Assembly (NCBI GenBank): GCA_946566685.1
Contig: CAMNXA010000001.1
Coordinates: 217,100 to 281,099 of the forward strand
Length of the DNA: 64,000 bases
Direction of reading: 5' to 3'
Source: an uncultured Lachnospiraceae bacterium
GTDB taxonomy: Bacteria > Bacillota > Clostridia > Lachnospirales > Lachnospiraceae
Each line of letters starts with the position of its first letter. The first letter of the stretch is position 1. Under the pieces are notes generated by a model. That model was not told where the DNA came from. It made no database searches and saw only the letters and a list, made by a program, of their open reading frames with translations. The position numbers and the translations under genes were made by a program. This document shows positions 16,357 through 25,487 of the stretch, piece by piece.

Positions 16357-18156
16357 TTATTGATTTCCTGCCAGATTCATATGTCTCCATATATTTTCCG
16401 CCAAAATATAGTTACCTCGATCATTTAAATGACAGTCATCTATATATACATGATGCACTTTGTCAAATATATAGGTCATATTATGTATATAAGAATATTT
16501 ATTAGGATCGTCTTTTTTAATCTGGTCAATAATATTGCCAAACTCGCTTTGTCTCTCAATTCTTGTAGGGCGAATGATATTATACCAAGACAATACCCGA
16601 CTTTCTTCATCAATATCTTTATTGGGTTTTCCGGCTAGCATTGGTTGAAGGAACGCAAAATATTCTATATCATGCAACTTACAGATAGCGTTCATTATCT
16701 CTATATTATCCAGCCACTGCTTCCAATAGGGGCTTGCGTGTTGTATGCCCTTATAGATATTTTCATTTGTTTTTTGTCTATATACATCCTTTATATAACA
16801 GAATGAAAACGGATACTTTTCATCAAACCATGTTTCATTTACGCCACTTACCTCTATCACAATATCAGGTGCAAACTCCAGCATGTCCCGCATTAGCTTT
16901 ATCAGATCCTGTACCGTGTTATAGCTTTCGCATCCTGCATTATAAACACATACATCATCACCAGCCATCTGCTTTAAAAACTCGGGCCACGACTTATTTG
17001 GCAGAAACCAGGCATCCGTTGTCGAATTCCCGAGGCAAACAATCCTATATTTTGCACTCTCCTCGTTTCCATATACCGCTATGCCAGGATATTTACACTC
17101 TTTCTGGTAGCTGAATCCCAGGTTAATATCATATATAAACTCTCTGGTTGCATATCGGAATATCTCAAACGGATCTGCAAATCCAAAATCAGTACAATAT
17201 TTCACACCTGCTTTTTCAAGCCATTCAATCGTCTCTATATTTCGTTCCCATGTTAGAAGTACATATTTACCTTCTTGTATTAATGCAATGATGCCCTCCA
17301 GTGTCTGTTGATCAAGTCGATTTTCAGCACCATAACAATATTGCTTCTCTATATGAAAATCAAAATAGTTGTAAAGTGCACCCCATTCATTCACTCTCTC
17401 TTCATCACCATATATGCAGATAGGATCATCTCCTATCAGTGCATATGTTTCATATACCCTTCTCAAATCAACCTTGACATCTAAAACCGATAATTTTTGA
17501 AAATATAATCTCTCCGTATTGGGACATAAGGTTTTTGCTATTTCATCCATTTCCTCCCATTGTCGGGAAGCTTCTACTATAATACTTTCATCCGGCAATT
17601 CTTTTAATTTCTCAGGCTGATATACCTCTTTTTCCCTAAAAAGCCTGCCTTTTTTATCTATATCACTATCGATAAAAAAGGAAACCTTCCATCCATATTC
17701 CTCAGCCATTTTACAAAAGTCTATGGCATACGCTCCTGTTCCCCACACAACCAGCTGTTTCTTTTTTAAAGCCGTATCGTCAAAAAAGGGTTTATCCAAT
17801 TCATTCACACATAATTTGCCCCCCCCCCATTTAACTACAACATCTTTTTCTTTTGACATCTCAGAGTAATGAACTACTTTTTTGTTAAATACCCTGATGC
17901 CAACATCCTCCCTGTTCTCTCCCGCCAGTCCGCATACTTTGCACTTTGATTCATAAAAAAAATCCAGCATAAACATAATCTGACGTAATGCCAACGGCTT
18001 TTTATCAAAATAAATATATATATTTTTATTTTCATAAATATTGATATCTGGCAAAATATATTGAAACAGATTCGTAGCTGTCAAAACTTTTTCTCCTTTG
18101 TCAATCGCAATAAATCTGCTGACGATTCCAATCATGAAGACATATTTCAATCTCAT
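16357..18156 (-). CDS. SGNH hydrolase with fused Rossmann-like domain and a poly-G tract
   Basis: A 599-residue protein with the same plan as the gene at 13-1803. A nucleotide-binding-like unit VVWGTGAYAIDF lies near residue 136, and a C-terminal SGNH hydrolase has CLGNSTTDAW near residue 379, SGVNETW near residue 435 and the DDCH catalytic pair near residue 573. A role in acylation or deacylation of the surface glycan is likely. Near codon 110 the coding strand runs through ten consecutive G bases (positions 17819-17828), so gain or loss of one base would end the frame early. The first possible ATG overlaps the GT4 gene by 56 bases and has no clear ribosome site; ATG at 18135 is an alternative. 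Translation may be coupled to the upstream gene. Confidence 0.75.
   Translation of the reverse strand: MRLKYVFMIGIVSRFIAIDKGEKVLTATNLFQYILPDINIYENKNIYIYFDKKPLALRQIMFMLDFFYESKCKVCGLAGENREDVGIRVFNKKVVHYSEMSKEKDVVVKWGGGKLCVNELDKPFFDDTALKKKQLVVWGTGAYAIDFCKMAEEYGWKVSFFIDSDIDKKGRLFREKEVYQPEKLKELPDESIIVEASRQWEEMDEIAKTLCPNTERLYFQKLSVLDVKVDLRRVYETYALIGDDPICIYGDEERVNEWGALYNYFDFHIEKQYCYGAENRLDQQTLEGIIALIQEGKYVLLTWERNIETIEWLEKAGVKYCTDFGFADPFEIFRYATREFIYDINLGFSYQKECKYPGIAVYGNEESAKYRIVCLGNSTTDAWFLPNKSWPEFLKQMAGDDVCVYNAGCESYNTVQDLIKLMRDMLEFAPDIVIEVSGVNETWFDEKYPFSFCYIKDVYRQKTNENIYKGIQHASPYWKQWLDNIEIMNAICKLHDIEYFAFLQPMLAGKPNKDIDEESRVLSWYNIIRPTRIERQSEFGNIIDQIKKDDPNKYSYIHNMTYIFDKVHHVYIDDCHLNDRGNYILAENIWRHMNLAGNQ
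17819..17828 (-). repeat. Homopolymer tract, ten G on the coding strand
   Basis: Ten consecutive C on the + strand, inside the SGNH gene on the minus strand, coding Trp-Gly-Gly-Gly. At the present length the frame is open. Tracts of this kind slip during replication in contingency genes of other bacteria; here that is inference. Confidence 0.9.
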
Positions 18157-19519
18157 CTTTTAGACTGCGCGAAAAAGCATCCAGACTAAAAAAGGTCTCA
18201 TATGTTTTTCTGCTCTTCCTGCCTATTTCTTTTATATAATGTTCATTCAAAATCACTGCCTTCATTCTGTCAGTCAATTCATCTATGTTTTCTGCCCTAT
18301 ACAGGAATCCGTTTTCTCCGTTTGATATGTATTCCGCAATGCCCGCCGAATCAGACACAATACACACTTTGCTATGCATCATTCCTTCTATTGCTACCAA
18401 AGACAAGGTTTCCGTTCTTGACGCAACCACTACAACATTGATTTTCTTATATAATTCATTTAATTCCTGTTTTGTTTTTTCTCCCAGTATTTTGACACAA
18501 TCTTCTCTGTCAGCCATTTCCCGAATCTGATTTCCATAGCCCACCTCCCCTATATGTCCAATAATCCAAAACTCAGCTTTCTGCTTCTCCGTCTCGCTCA
18601 ACTGGCTGATTGCTTCTACAAAAATATCCTGTCCCTTTATAGACCCAACATATCCGATGATTGCAAAAATAATTTTGTTCTCCTCTGTCTTCTGTGTCCC
18701 AACTCCTTCATCTTTTATCCCAATTGGTAATATTCGTAGCTTTTTCGAATTGTCACAGTTCCAATAGTCTTCTCTTGCCTTTGTACTCACCGCACAAATA
18801 TCTATCATACTAAAATTTCGTTTATCATAATCCTCATCTAAGTCCAAGGTTGCCTTTATATAATTTTCAGGTTCATGAATCCACCAGATTACCGGCTTTA
18901 ATTCTCCAATAGTACTGACACAATCAACCATATAAACATTATTCACAAGGATGCAGTCATAATTTTTCATCCAGGAAAGTTCCTCCCGCGTTGCAAAATG
19001 CATATTCCCGTACGTTAAAACGCTCACTCCCTTTTCCTGAATTTCCTTAATACATGATTCTTCTCCTGCAACAGTTGCAACGGAAACTGCAAATCCTTCT
19101 TTTGTCAAAGCCTCTATAATATTCAGATTAAGTGTATACGCACTGCTGTATCGCATATAATTAAAAACAATCAATATTCTTGGAAGCTTCGTATCTATAT
19201 CTATGTTCTTTCCAAACCATACTGCTAATTTTCCGTTTTCAAGCTGTCCATAAAACTCGTTATATGACTTTATCTTTTGTTCTGATACACCATATTCCAT
19301 TAATTGCCGTTTCATATCAGACGCAAAAACGCTCATAACAACTATGTAATCACACGGCAGGGTTAAAATTTCCTCTGGTTTTACAATCTGTATTCCTTCA
19401 AGATATTTGCCGCAAACATCAGGATTATTATCAATATAACCAACAATATTAACCCTGTTCTCTATTGTTTGTTTGCGAGAATTAAAATAATCTCCTACGC
19501 CAAAGATAACAATGTCCAT
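18101..19519 (-). CDS. GT4 family glycosyltransferase with N-terminal Rossmann-like domain
   Basis: A 472-residue protein. The first ~110 residues (IVIFGVGDYFNSR at residues 3-15, YIDNNPDVCGKYL) are a nucleotide-binding-like unit seen in other proteins of the operon. Residues about 110-470 are a GT-B transferase of family 4: FAIIGYVGSIKGQD near residue 285 and the donor-binding SRTETLSLVAIEGM near residue 372. It should use a nucleotide sugar with retention of configuration; the sugar is unknown. The C terminus overlaps the start of the SGNH gene. It begins 13 bases after the radical SAM gene. Confidence 0.85.
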   Translation of the reverse strand: MDIVIFGVGDYFNSRKQTIENRVNIVGYIDNNPDVCGKYLEGIQIVKPEEILTLPCDYIVVMSVFASDMKRQLMEYGVSEQKIKSYNEFYGQLENGKLAVWFGKNIDIDTKLPRILIVFNYMRYSSAYTLNLNIIEALTKEGFAVSVATVAGEESCIKEIQEKGVSVLTYGNMHFATREELSWMKNYDCILVNNVYMVDCVSTIGELKPVIWWIHEPENYIKATLDLDEDYDKRNFSMIDICAVSTKAREDYWNCDNSKKLRILPIGIKDEGVGTQKTEENKIIFAIIGYVGSIKGQDIFVEAISQLSETEKQKAEFWIIGHIGEVGYGNQIREMADREDCVKILGEKTKQELNELYKKINVVVVASRTETLSLVAIEGMMHSKVCIVSDSAGIAEYISNGENGFLYRAENIDELTDRMKAVILNEHYIKEIGRKSRKTYETFFSLDAFSRSLKDEIEICLHDWNRQQIYCD

Positions 19520-19532
19520 CTCTCAACACTCT

Positions 19533-20687
19533 CTACATCTGGTAAAATATATTTCTATCGCTTTGTTTTCCTGCCGGGACAACATATCTGTTGTCTATGC
19601 CACATCCCATACACTCTGCACACAAACTGACATAGCCCTCTTCCATCTCACCGCCTGCATACTCAACCAAGCGTCTCTTACTTGCCAAATCTGTACCATA
19701 GTTTTCCAACACAATATAATCACTGTCTTTTAATTTTATTAAACCTGCCTTTTCTGCACTCCACGCTACATGACAATAATAAAATTTTTTATCGTTTAAC
19801 CCGTGAAATGCTGGTGCGCAACAGAGCATATGAGCACGAATATCTTTGATTGGTAAAACCAAATCTTCATTTCTGTCCGGAAAACAGAAATCCACCCATT
19901 CAAGGCTTTCCTCAATCGAATACGGTATTTCATGTTTTTGTAATACCATTACTAATTGTTCAAGTTTTTTTCCATAATCTATATGTGCTGTATAATCACT
20001 AATCCTGACCAGAACTTTGCACTCACTCATAACCTGTAAAGTCTCTGCATCAGGCACAATACTTCCATTCGATATAATTTCTATTCTGCCTATTTTTTCA
20101 TGATATTTTTGATAAGTGTATCTTAAAATATCTTTCAGACCATGATTTAAAAAGGGTTCACCGCCCAAATAAGAAAATACGAATACATAATCTATCAAAG
20201 GGAAAAAGGCATCCAGACTCTCTCTTATTTCATCTTCCGTATATACCTTTACAGATCTGTAGTGAGGAACAAACATATTACATTTTTCACAATTAAATGT
20301 GCAATTTGTATTAATCGATGTATGTACTTCCCTAATGCAATTTTTCCTTTTTACCTGCCAATACCATTCTTTTACAAAATCATCAAATCCAACATAGTCC
20401 TCGTATTCAACCAGACCACTTCTATTTAAATCTTTTTTAATGGAAAGGAAGGCTTCTTTTGATGCCAGTACAATGATTTTTTCATCTTTTCTGACTGCCA
20501 TCATTTCACTCAGACAAATCACCTTAGTATTATGGTAATAAGCAGAAACACTTTGACTCTTATCAACAATATATTTAATCGTAAATTCCTCGCTTAACAT
20601 ATCAAAATATTTCTTTCCAACCATTCCGATACCATATATAATAATTTCTGATATATTCTTCCAACTGTCGTTAAATATGATATCCAT
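19533..20687 (-). CDS. Radical SAM protein with N-terminal Rossmann-like domain
   Basis: A 384-residue protein. Residues 1-110 hold the shared nucleotide-binding-like unit (IIIYGIGMVGKKYFDML). The radical SAM core follows with the [4Fe-4S] motif CTFNCEKC near residues 129-136 and GGEPFL near residue 174. The C-terminal cysteines CAECMGC and CCAPAF suggest an auxiliary cluster site like the SPASM/twitch group. Such enzymes in polysaccharide loci are rarely characterised; epimerisation, dehydration or a C-C bond change on a sugar or polyol are all possible. It lies 15 bases after the HAD gene. The enzyme class is firm; the reaction is unknown. Confidence 0.8.
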   Translation of the reverse strand: MDIIFNDSWKNISEIIIYGIGMVGKKYFDMLSEEFTIKYIVDKSQSVSAYYHNTKVICLSEMMAVRKDEKIIVLASKEAFLSIKKDLNRSGLVEYEDYVGFDDFVKEWYWQVKRKNCIREVHTSINTNCTFNCEKCNMFVPHYRSVKVYTEDEIRESLDAFFPLIDYVFVFSYLGGEPFLNHGLKDILRYTYQKYHEKIGRIEIISNGSIVPDAETLQVMSECKVLVRISDYTAHIDYGKKLEQLVMVLQKHEIPYSIEESLEWVDFCFPDRNEDLVLPIKDIRAHMLCCAPAFHGLNDKKFYYCHVAWSAEKAGLIKLKDSDYIVLENYGTDLASKRRLVEYAGGEMEEGYVSLCAECMGCGIDNRYVVPAGKQSDRNIFYQM

Positions 20688-20702
20688 ACCTTCACCTCCC
20701 TT

Positions 20703-22865
20703 TTAAAATAGACCATATTCTTTTGAAGAATTAATGAAACAATCTTCATGCCAAAAACATTGCTTAATCACTTCTCCGTAATGAATACCCCCATCAAAAA
20801 ATAAACCAAACAAAACATCCGTAAATTTCGAATCTATCGCAATATCATTAACATCTAATCCCATTTTTTTGACGAGTCTCACATATTCGCTTATAAACTC
20901 ATTAATACCACCATTCATTTCCTCTCTTTCGATAAAATGCCTCTGGTTATTTCCTGATGAAAACACCCGGGGATTACCATATCGATCTATGCTTTGAATT
21001 GTTCCATAAGGCGCTGTATATAAGCTCTCAACAATTTTATGGTTTTTCCAGATCTGTGATTTTTCCGCCTTTAAATCTGTTTTACTTTGAAAACAGGCTA
21101 TCATTGGATTAACTTTGTTAAACTCGTTTGCATCAGATAAATCCGCAACAAAATAGAAACCTGTTATCCTCTTATCAATGATTTTGGACAACCAATATTG
21201 GATACTTCCTGTATAGCAGATATCCACAATCGCAGTTTTCTTTTCCCAATCAAATCTGCCCAGGTATTTTCTATAACATTTTCTAAACTCCACAAGATTC
21301 TGCTGAATTTCTTCCTGGTACAAAACCATCCAATCTTTTACGTTTTGATAGTCATTTGGCATACTGCATATGACATTTGAGTGTGTATCATCCTCTTTGA
21401 TGGAAACATCAAAACGCTCTTTTAAGTAATTGCCAAAACTTCCGTTATAGTCAGACATCATAAGCCGCTCATAGGCTTCTTTATCATCTGATGCAGCACA
21501 TAATATTGCCCTTCTGGAAACATATAAATAAGAAGTTGGTATATTCACTCCAACTTCTCCGCAAAGCAGAGCGAAATTCTGCTGCAAGAAGTAACCATCC
21601 CTTGCAAAGAAAACCAAATTACCTATCTCTTGTTTGCTAATTTCAGAGAAGATTTTAAGTAAAAATGTTAATATAACATCTCCAAAAATACATTTTCCAA
21701 AAGTCCTGCATGAATCAATGCGAAATATGTTATCTGCTTTATGAAATACAAAAGGGCTATTAAATAATTCATTTAACAAAATGCCCATAGCCATCGAACT
21801 ATGAATGGAATTGATATAAGGAATTCCCTTTGCCAACACACAATTTTCCAGCAGTTCAATGGCATTTGGTATATGAAGCGAACTGATGCCAGCCTTTTGG
21901 GGCTGTTGCTCATCCCCGATTAAAGAATCTCCAAAATGCAGCGCTTTTCTGCCTGCCACTTTTTTCGCAAACAATTTCCACATTGCACCATTTTTTTTAC
22001 TTTTTTTTAATTCACACGAAATCCAAAGATGCTCGTCATCTATTGCTATCCCACACTTATGCGCAATGTCCTTTATAATTTCTTTTGATAAATACATATC
22101 TGATAATATGTAGACTTCTTTTTTCTTTTGAACCGCATAATCATATAATTTGACCATATCTCTTCTGGCAATAGTCAATGTCTTTTCCGTATCTATTTCC
22201 AGTGCCTTTAATCTTTCACATGTATCCTTTTCTATATTCCTTTCCTCTACCATATGTTGATAGACATCATCTAAGGTATATTCTTCACCCATTAACGCAG
22301 CTTCGGCTTTATTGCGCAACTCACAAAAGGGAATAGGATTCTCCACTTCATTGCCAGCCCTTAGTTCCGTTATTTTCAAAACATCTCTGGGACTATATAC
22401 AAGACGCATCACCAACGTGTCATAAAAATCAAAAGATATGACGTCATTACAATCAATGTGCCTTTTCATCTCATCAAAAGAAAGTTTTAGACTTTCACGA
22501 ATAACATAAGATGATTCCTTTTTATAAGCCCTGCTGCCATTTGCATAGTATACTGGAATACGAATATCTTCTAATCTGCTGTAAATCATCTCCCAATAAA
22601 AGGAAGAAGTATTAATTATAATTAGATCTGCTGATTTTTCTGCTTCTTCCCTGCTGAGAATCTTATATCCATATATCATTTTGCCAATATTTGATGCATC
22701 TCCATCCATCAGCCCAATAATATGAAAGTCTGATAATTCAGGCAATAATGCCGCAGTATATTGTCCTATTCCATATAAAACAATTTTCTTTTCTTTTTCA
22801 CCTTGAAATTGTTTTATAAATTCTTCCGCAGAATGTCTGAACGCAGCATATTGGTTGTCTTGCAT
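20703..22865 (-). CDS. HAD-superfamily protein with N-terminal Rossmann-like domain
   Basis: A 720-residue protein. Residues 1-110 are the nucleotide-binding-like unit (IVLYGIGQYTAALLPEL). A HAD hydrolase follows: motif I SFDFYDTLV near residue 146, motif II LSDMYLS near residue 256 and motif IV FGDSLIGDE near residue 318. The C-terminal half (for example LVFFARDGYFLQ and YLYVSRRA) is a conserved extension found on many large HAD proteins of capsule and O-antigen clusters, whose function is not established. A phosphatase or phosphotransferase role on a sugar or polyol phosphate is reasonable. It is 19 bases downstream of the TPP enzyme. Confidence 0.75.
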   Translation of the reverse strand: MQDNQYAAFRHSAEEFIKQFQGEKEKKIVLYGIGQYTAALLPELSDFHIIGLMDGDASNIGKMIYGYKILSREEAEKSADLIIINTSSFYWEMIYSRLEDIRIPVYYANGSRAYKKESSYVIRESLKLSFDEMKRHIDCNDVISFDFYDTLVMRLVYSPRDVLKITELRAGNEVENPIPFCELRNKAEAALMGEEYTLDDVYQHMVEERNIEKDTCERLKALEIDTEKTLTIARRDMVKLYDYAVQKKKEVYILSDMYLSKEIIKDIAHKCGIAIDDEHLWISCELKKSKKNGAMWKLFAKKVAGRKALHFGDSLIGDEQQPQKAGISSLHIPNAIELLENCVLAKGIPYINSIHSSMAMGILLNELFNSPFVFHKADNIFRIDSCRTFGKCIFGDVILTFLLKIFSEISKQEIGNLVFFARDGYFLQQNFALLCGEVGVNIPTSYLYVSRRAILCAASDDKEAYERLMMSDYNGSFGNYLKERFDVSIKEDDTHSNVICSMPNDYQNVKDWMVLYQEEIQQNLVEFRKCYRKYLGRFDWEKKTAIVDICYTGSIQYWLSKIIDKRITGFYFVADLSDANEFNKVNPMIACFQSKTDLKAEKSQIWKNHKIVESLYTAPYGTIQSIDRYGNPRVFSSGNNQRHFIEREEMNGGINEFISEYVRLVKKMGLDVNDIAIDSKFTDVLFGLFFDGGIHYGEVIKQCFWHEDCFINSSKEYGLF

Positions 22866-22884
22866 TTTTTACCTCACACGCATC

Positions 22885-24693
22885 TTACTCTTGAACATAG
22901 GCCTTTTCTAATTCCCTCTTTAAGACTTCTTCCTCCAAAAAAGGATACAAATTCTCATACGCAGGAGAAACAAAACTACCATCTTCCAGTGCGACAGATT
23001 TCAGTCTCGGGCATACTTCCTGCTCTTTTGCAACCATAATTTCACAAATTTCTGCCGTATCTGAATCTAATACCTTTTGAATCTCCTTCACCAGCTCTGA
23101 CGGGGCAGCACAACTGCTATAATGTATTCCATAGGCGTTTGCCAATGCTTTTGTATCCGGTATCGGCACGCCATGTTCCACGTTCGTACCAAATGGCGGA
23201 TTAATATCATAGGCCGACTGTGACATCCTGACAAATTGATAACCACTGTTATTAATCACAAACATCTTAATCCGCAGACCATATTTCGCAATCGTTGCCA
23301 ACTCATGAATATTCATCTGTAAGCTGCCATCACCGACAAAGCAGATTACCTGCCCTTTTCCCTTATTGGCAATGGCAAGTCCCATAGAGGTCGCCCAGTA
23401 TCCCATCGCCGATAATCCGCCTGAAATAAACAGCCTCTGGTTCTCTTTCACATTCCAGACCTGCGCCACAATACTGCAACAGGAACCTGTATCAGAAAGT
23501 ATCAGATCATTCGTATCAGAAATATCGCTTACCGTTTCCACTACCCTGTATGTACTGATACTGTGATCATCGTAATATGCCTTCTGCATAATCGGATAGC
23601 TGCTCTTCCATCCATTACAACAGGAGACCCATTTAGCCCTGTTATCTCGTTTATAGTCTTCTATTCCATCTGAAATGCGCTCCGCAATATCAATGAATGT
23701 GCCTAAATCCATATTTAATTTCTGATCAATTACCAATCTGTACTTATCCAATTCTCCTGGATCCACATCTATCAGTATTTTATAAGACTGTCCGGAAAAC
23801 TTACTGATATCATAACCTGTTGTATTTGGTGCCAGTCTGCTTCCCAGAACAAGTAAAACATCACAGGTCTGTAATGCAAAGTGAGAAGCCCTGCTCCCAT
23901 GGTTGCCACATCGCCCTACAAAATACTCACTATCACTTTCAATCACATCAATTCCCATTCTTGAATTAACAACAGGAATTTGATATTTTTCAACAAATCT
24001 CCTGAATTTATCTACTGCCCCGGATAATCTGATTCCCTGTCCGGCCAATATCAGTGGCCTTTCCGCAGACAGAAGCTTCCCAACAATTGACTCTATATCC
24101 TTATTCTGTGTATTCGTTGCACTAATATCATTGTCCGCTATATCGGACTGCTTCCATACATCATCCGGAACCTTGGCGCTCTGCACGTTAATTGGTATTT
24201 CAATGCAGACCGGGCCAGGCCTTCCCGAAATTGCCAATTGATACGCCTCTTCAAGACATTCCCTGATATCCTCTGCTTTTTCCACCAAAAAATGCTTTTT
24301 GGTAATACTCTCCATCAGCCTGTCTGTCCTGACATCCTGCGTTCCATACTGCCTGACACCCTTTTCCCTCTCGTATTGCACACTATTCAAATTGGAGTTT
24401 CCCGTAATAAGGATTACCGGAGAGGAATCAACCCATGCCTGCGCAATACCAGTAATCGTATTTGTCATTCCAGGCCCATTGATCGTAAACACAACTCCCG
24501 GCTTCCCACTTACTCTTGCCCAGCCATCAGCTGCCATTACCGCCGCCTGTTCATGGTTGGTAAACACAGGCTTAATACCCGTGCTTTCACCAAAGGCCTT
24601 ACACAGCCATAAGATAGCGCCGCCAACAACTCCAAATATTGTGTCAATATTTTTTTCTTCTAAAAAAGACACGATGTATTCTGATACGTTCAT
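22885..24693 (-). CDS. Thiamine pyrophosphate-dependent acetolactate-synthase-like enzyme
   Basis: A 602-residue protein with the three domains of the acetohydroxyacid synthase family. The cofactor-activating Glu is in NHEQAAVMAADGWAR (Glu48), the middle domain carries LILAGQGIRLSG, and the TPP/metal motif runs from GDGSLQMN near residue 452 to INNSGYQ. As it lies with a cytidylyltransferase and LicD in a polysaccharide operon, an isoleucine/valine pathway role is unlikely. Homologues in glycan clusters make branched sugars or handle keto-acid or phosphonate precursors. No PEP mutase is present, so phosphonate synthesis is not supported. The class is firm; the substrate is unknown. Confidence 0.85.
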   Translation of the reverse strand: MNVSEYIVSFLEEKNIDTIFGVVGGAILWLCKAFGESTGIKPVFTNHEQAAVMAADGWARVSGKPGVVFTINGPGMTNTITGIAQAWVDSSPVILITGNSNLNSVQYEREKGVRQYGTQDVRTDRLMESITKKHFLVEKAEDIRECLEEAYQLAISGRPGPVCIEIPINVQSAKVPDDVWKQSDIADNDISATNTQNKDIESIVGKLLSAERPLILAGQGIRLSGAVDKFRRFVEKYQIPVVNSRMGIDVIESDSEYFVGRCGNHGSRASHFALQTCDVLLVLGSRLAPNTTGYDISKFSGQSYKILIDVDPGELDKYRLVIDQKLNMDLGTFIDIAERISDGIEDYKRDNRAKWVSCCNGWKSSYPIMQKAYYDDHSISTYRVVETVSDISDTNDLILSDTGSCCSIVAQVWNVKENQRLFISGGLSAMGYWATSMGLAIANKGKGQVICFVGDGSLQMNIHELATIAKYGLRIKMFVINNSGYQFVRMSQSAYDINPPFGTNVEHGVPIPDTKALANAYGIHYSSCAAPSELVKEIQKVLDSDTAEICEIMVAKEQEVCPRLKSVALEDGSFVSPAYENLYPFLEEEVLKRELEKAYVQE

Positions 24694-24717
24694 AATCTCC
24701 CTCTCTATCTTGTTCCA

Positions 24718-25431
24718 TTATTTCATCCATGCACTCTTCTGCATTGATAACAATGCCTTAAATATTGTGATATCATCAGTTGTAGTTATTTTAATGTTTA
24801 ACTCTGATCCCTTTGCAAAATATACCTTTTTCCCTAATTCAAGCAAAAGTGTGCACGTTGCCACAGAATTTGTAATGCCTTTCTCCAAAGCTTCTTTATG
24901 TAACGCAACTGCATCCTTTACACTGATCGTTTGCGGCGTCTGTGCTCTAAAGAGAGAGTTCCTAAGGATACTCTCCTCTGACTGACATTCATCCTCTGAC
25001 TTGAGCATTGCTTCCATACATGGTATGACTGTAATTGCATTTCCATATTTTCTGCATTTGACAATATTGTCTGATATGATATCTACCGATACCATCGGAC
25101 GGATTGCATCATGCACCAGAATCAGATCCTCTTCCTCAAAATCATTCGCAATGGCATTTACGCCATTCCGGATTGAATCCTGTCCATTCTTGCCGCCTTT
25201 GACAATTTTCTTAACCTTAGTGGCATTAAATTGTTTTACATATGCCTGTAAGATTTCCTGCCAGCCATTGAGACAGGCTACATAAATCGCATCTATCTCC
25301 GGATGCTTTTGAAACGCTTCTATTGTATATATAATTACTGGTTTGTCGTTTACGCTTAAAAACTGCTTTGGAATATCCTGATGCATCCTCGCACCGGTAC
25401 CACCCGCAATCAGCAATGCTATATTCGCCAT
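24718..25431 (-). CDS. IspD/TarI-like cytidylyltransferase
   Basis: About 237 residues from the start used here (MANIALLIAGGTGARM); a GTG at 25443 is possible. The signature LIAGGTGARMHQDIPKQFL binds CTP, and VHDAIRPMVS and AQTPQTIS are the conserved substrate-side motifs of the IspD/TarI family. With no reductase or MEP-pathway partner nearby and with LicD, glycerophosphodiesterase and a TagD-like protein downstream, activation of a polyol phosphate such as ribitol 5-phosphate for the surface polymer is the better reading. It lies between the TPP enzyme and LicD. The family is firm; the polyol is uncertain. Confidence 0.82.
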   Translation of the reverse strand: MANIALLIAGGTGARMHQDIPKQFLSVNDKPVIIYTIEAFQKHPEIDAIYVACLNGWQEILQAYVKQFNATKVKKIVKGGKNGQDSIRNGVNAIANDFEEEDLILVHDAIRPMVSVDIISDNIVKCRKYGNAITVIPCMEAMLKSEDECQSEESILRNSLFRAQTPQTISVKDAVALHKEALEKGITNSVATCTLLLELGKKVYFAKGSELNIKITTTDDITIFKALLSMQKSAWMK

Positions 25432-25487
25432 ATTAGCAACCACATCCTTTTCCCGATTTCCAAATCTTCATTCCATACTGTTCTATA

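Noticed and set aside
21985..22010. Runs of eight T in the HAD gene as a second slippage site
   Set aside because: A/T runs of this length are common in this AT-rich operon and encode ordinary Lys codons; weak evidence compared with the G10 tract.
22885..25431. Phosphonate (aminoethylphosphonate) pathway
   Set aside because: A TPP enzyme and a cytidylyltransferase are present, but PEP mutase and the transaminase are not, and the TPP enzyme is of acetolactate-synthase size.
24718..25431. MEP-pathway IspD
   Set aside because: The sequence family fits, but the operon context is polyol phosphate activation and no other isoprenoid gene is near.
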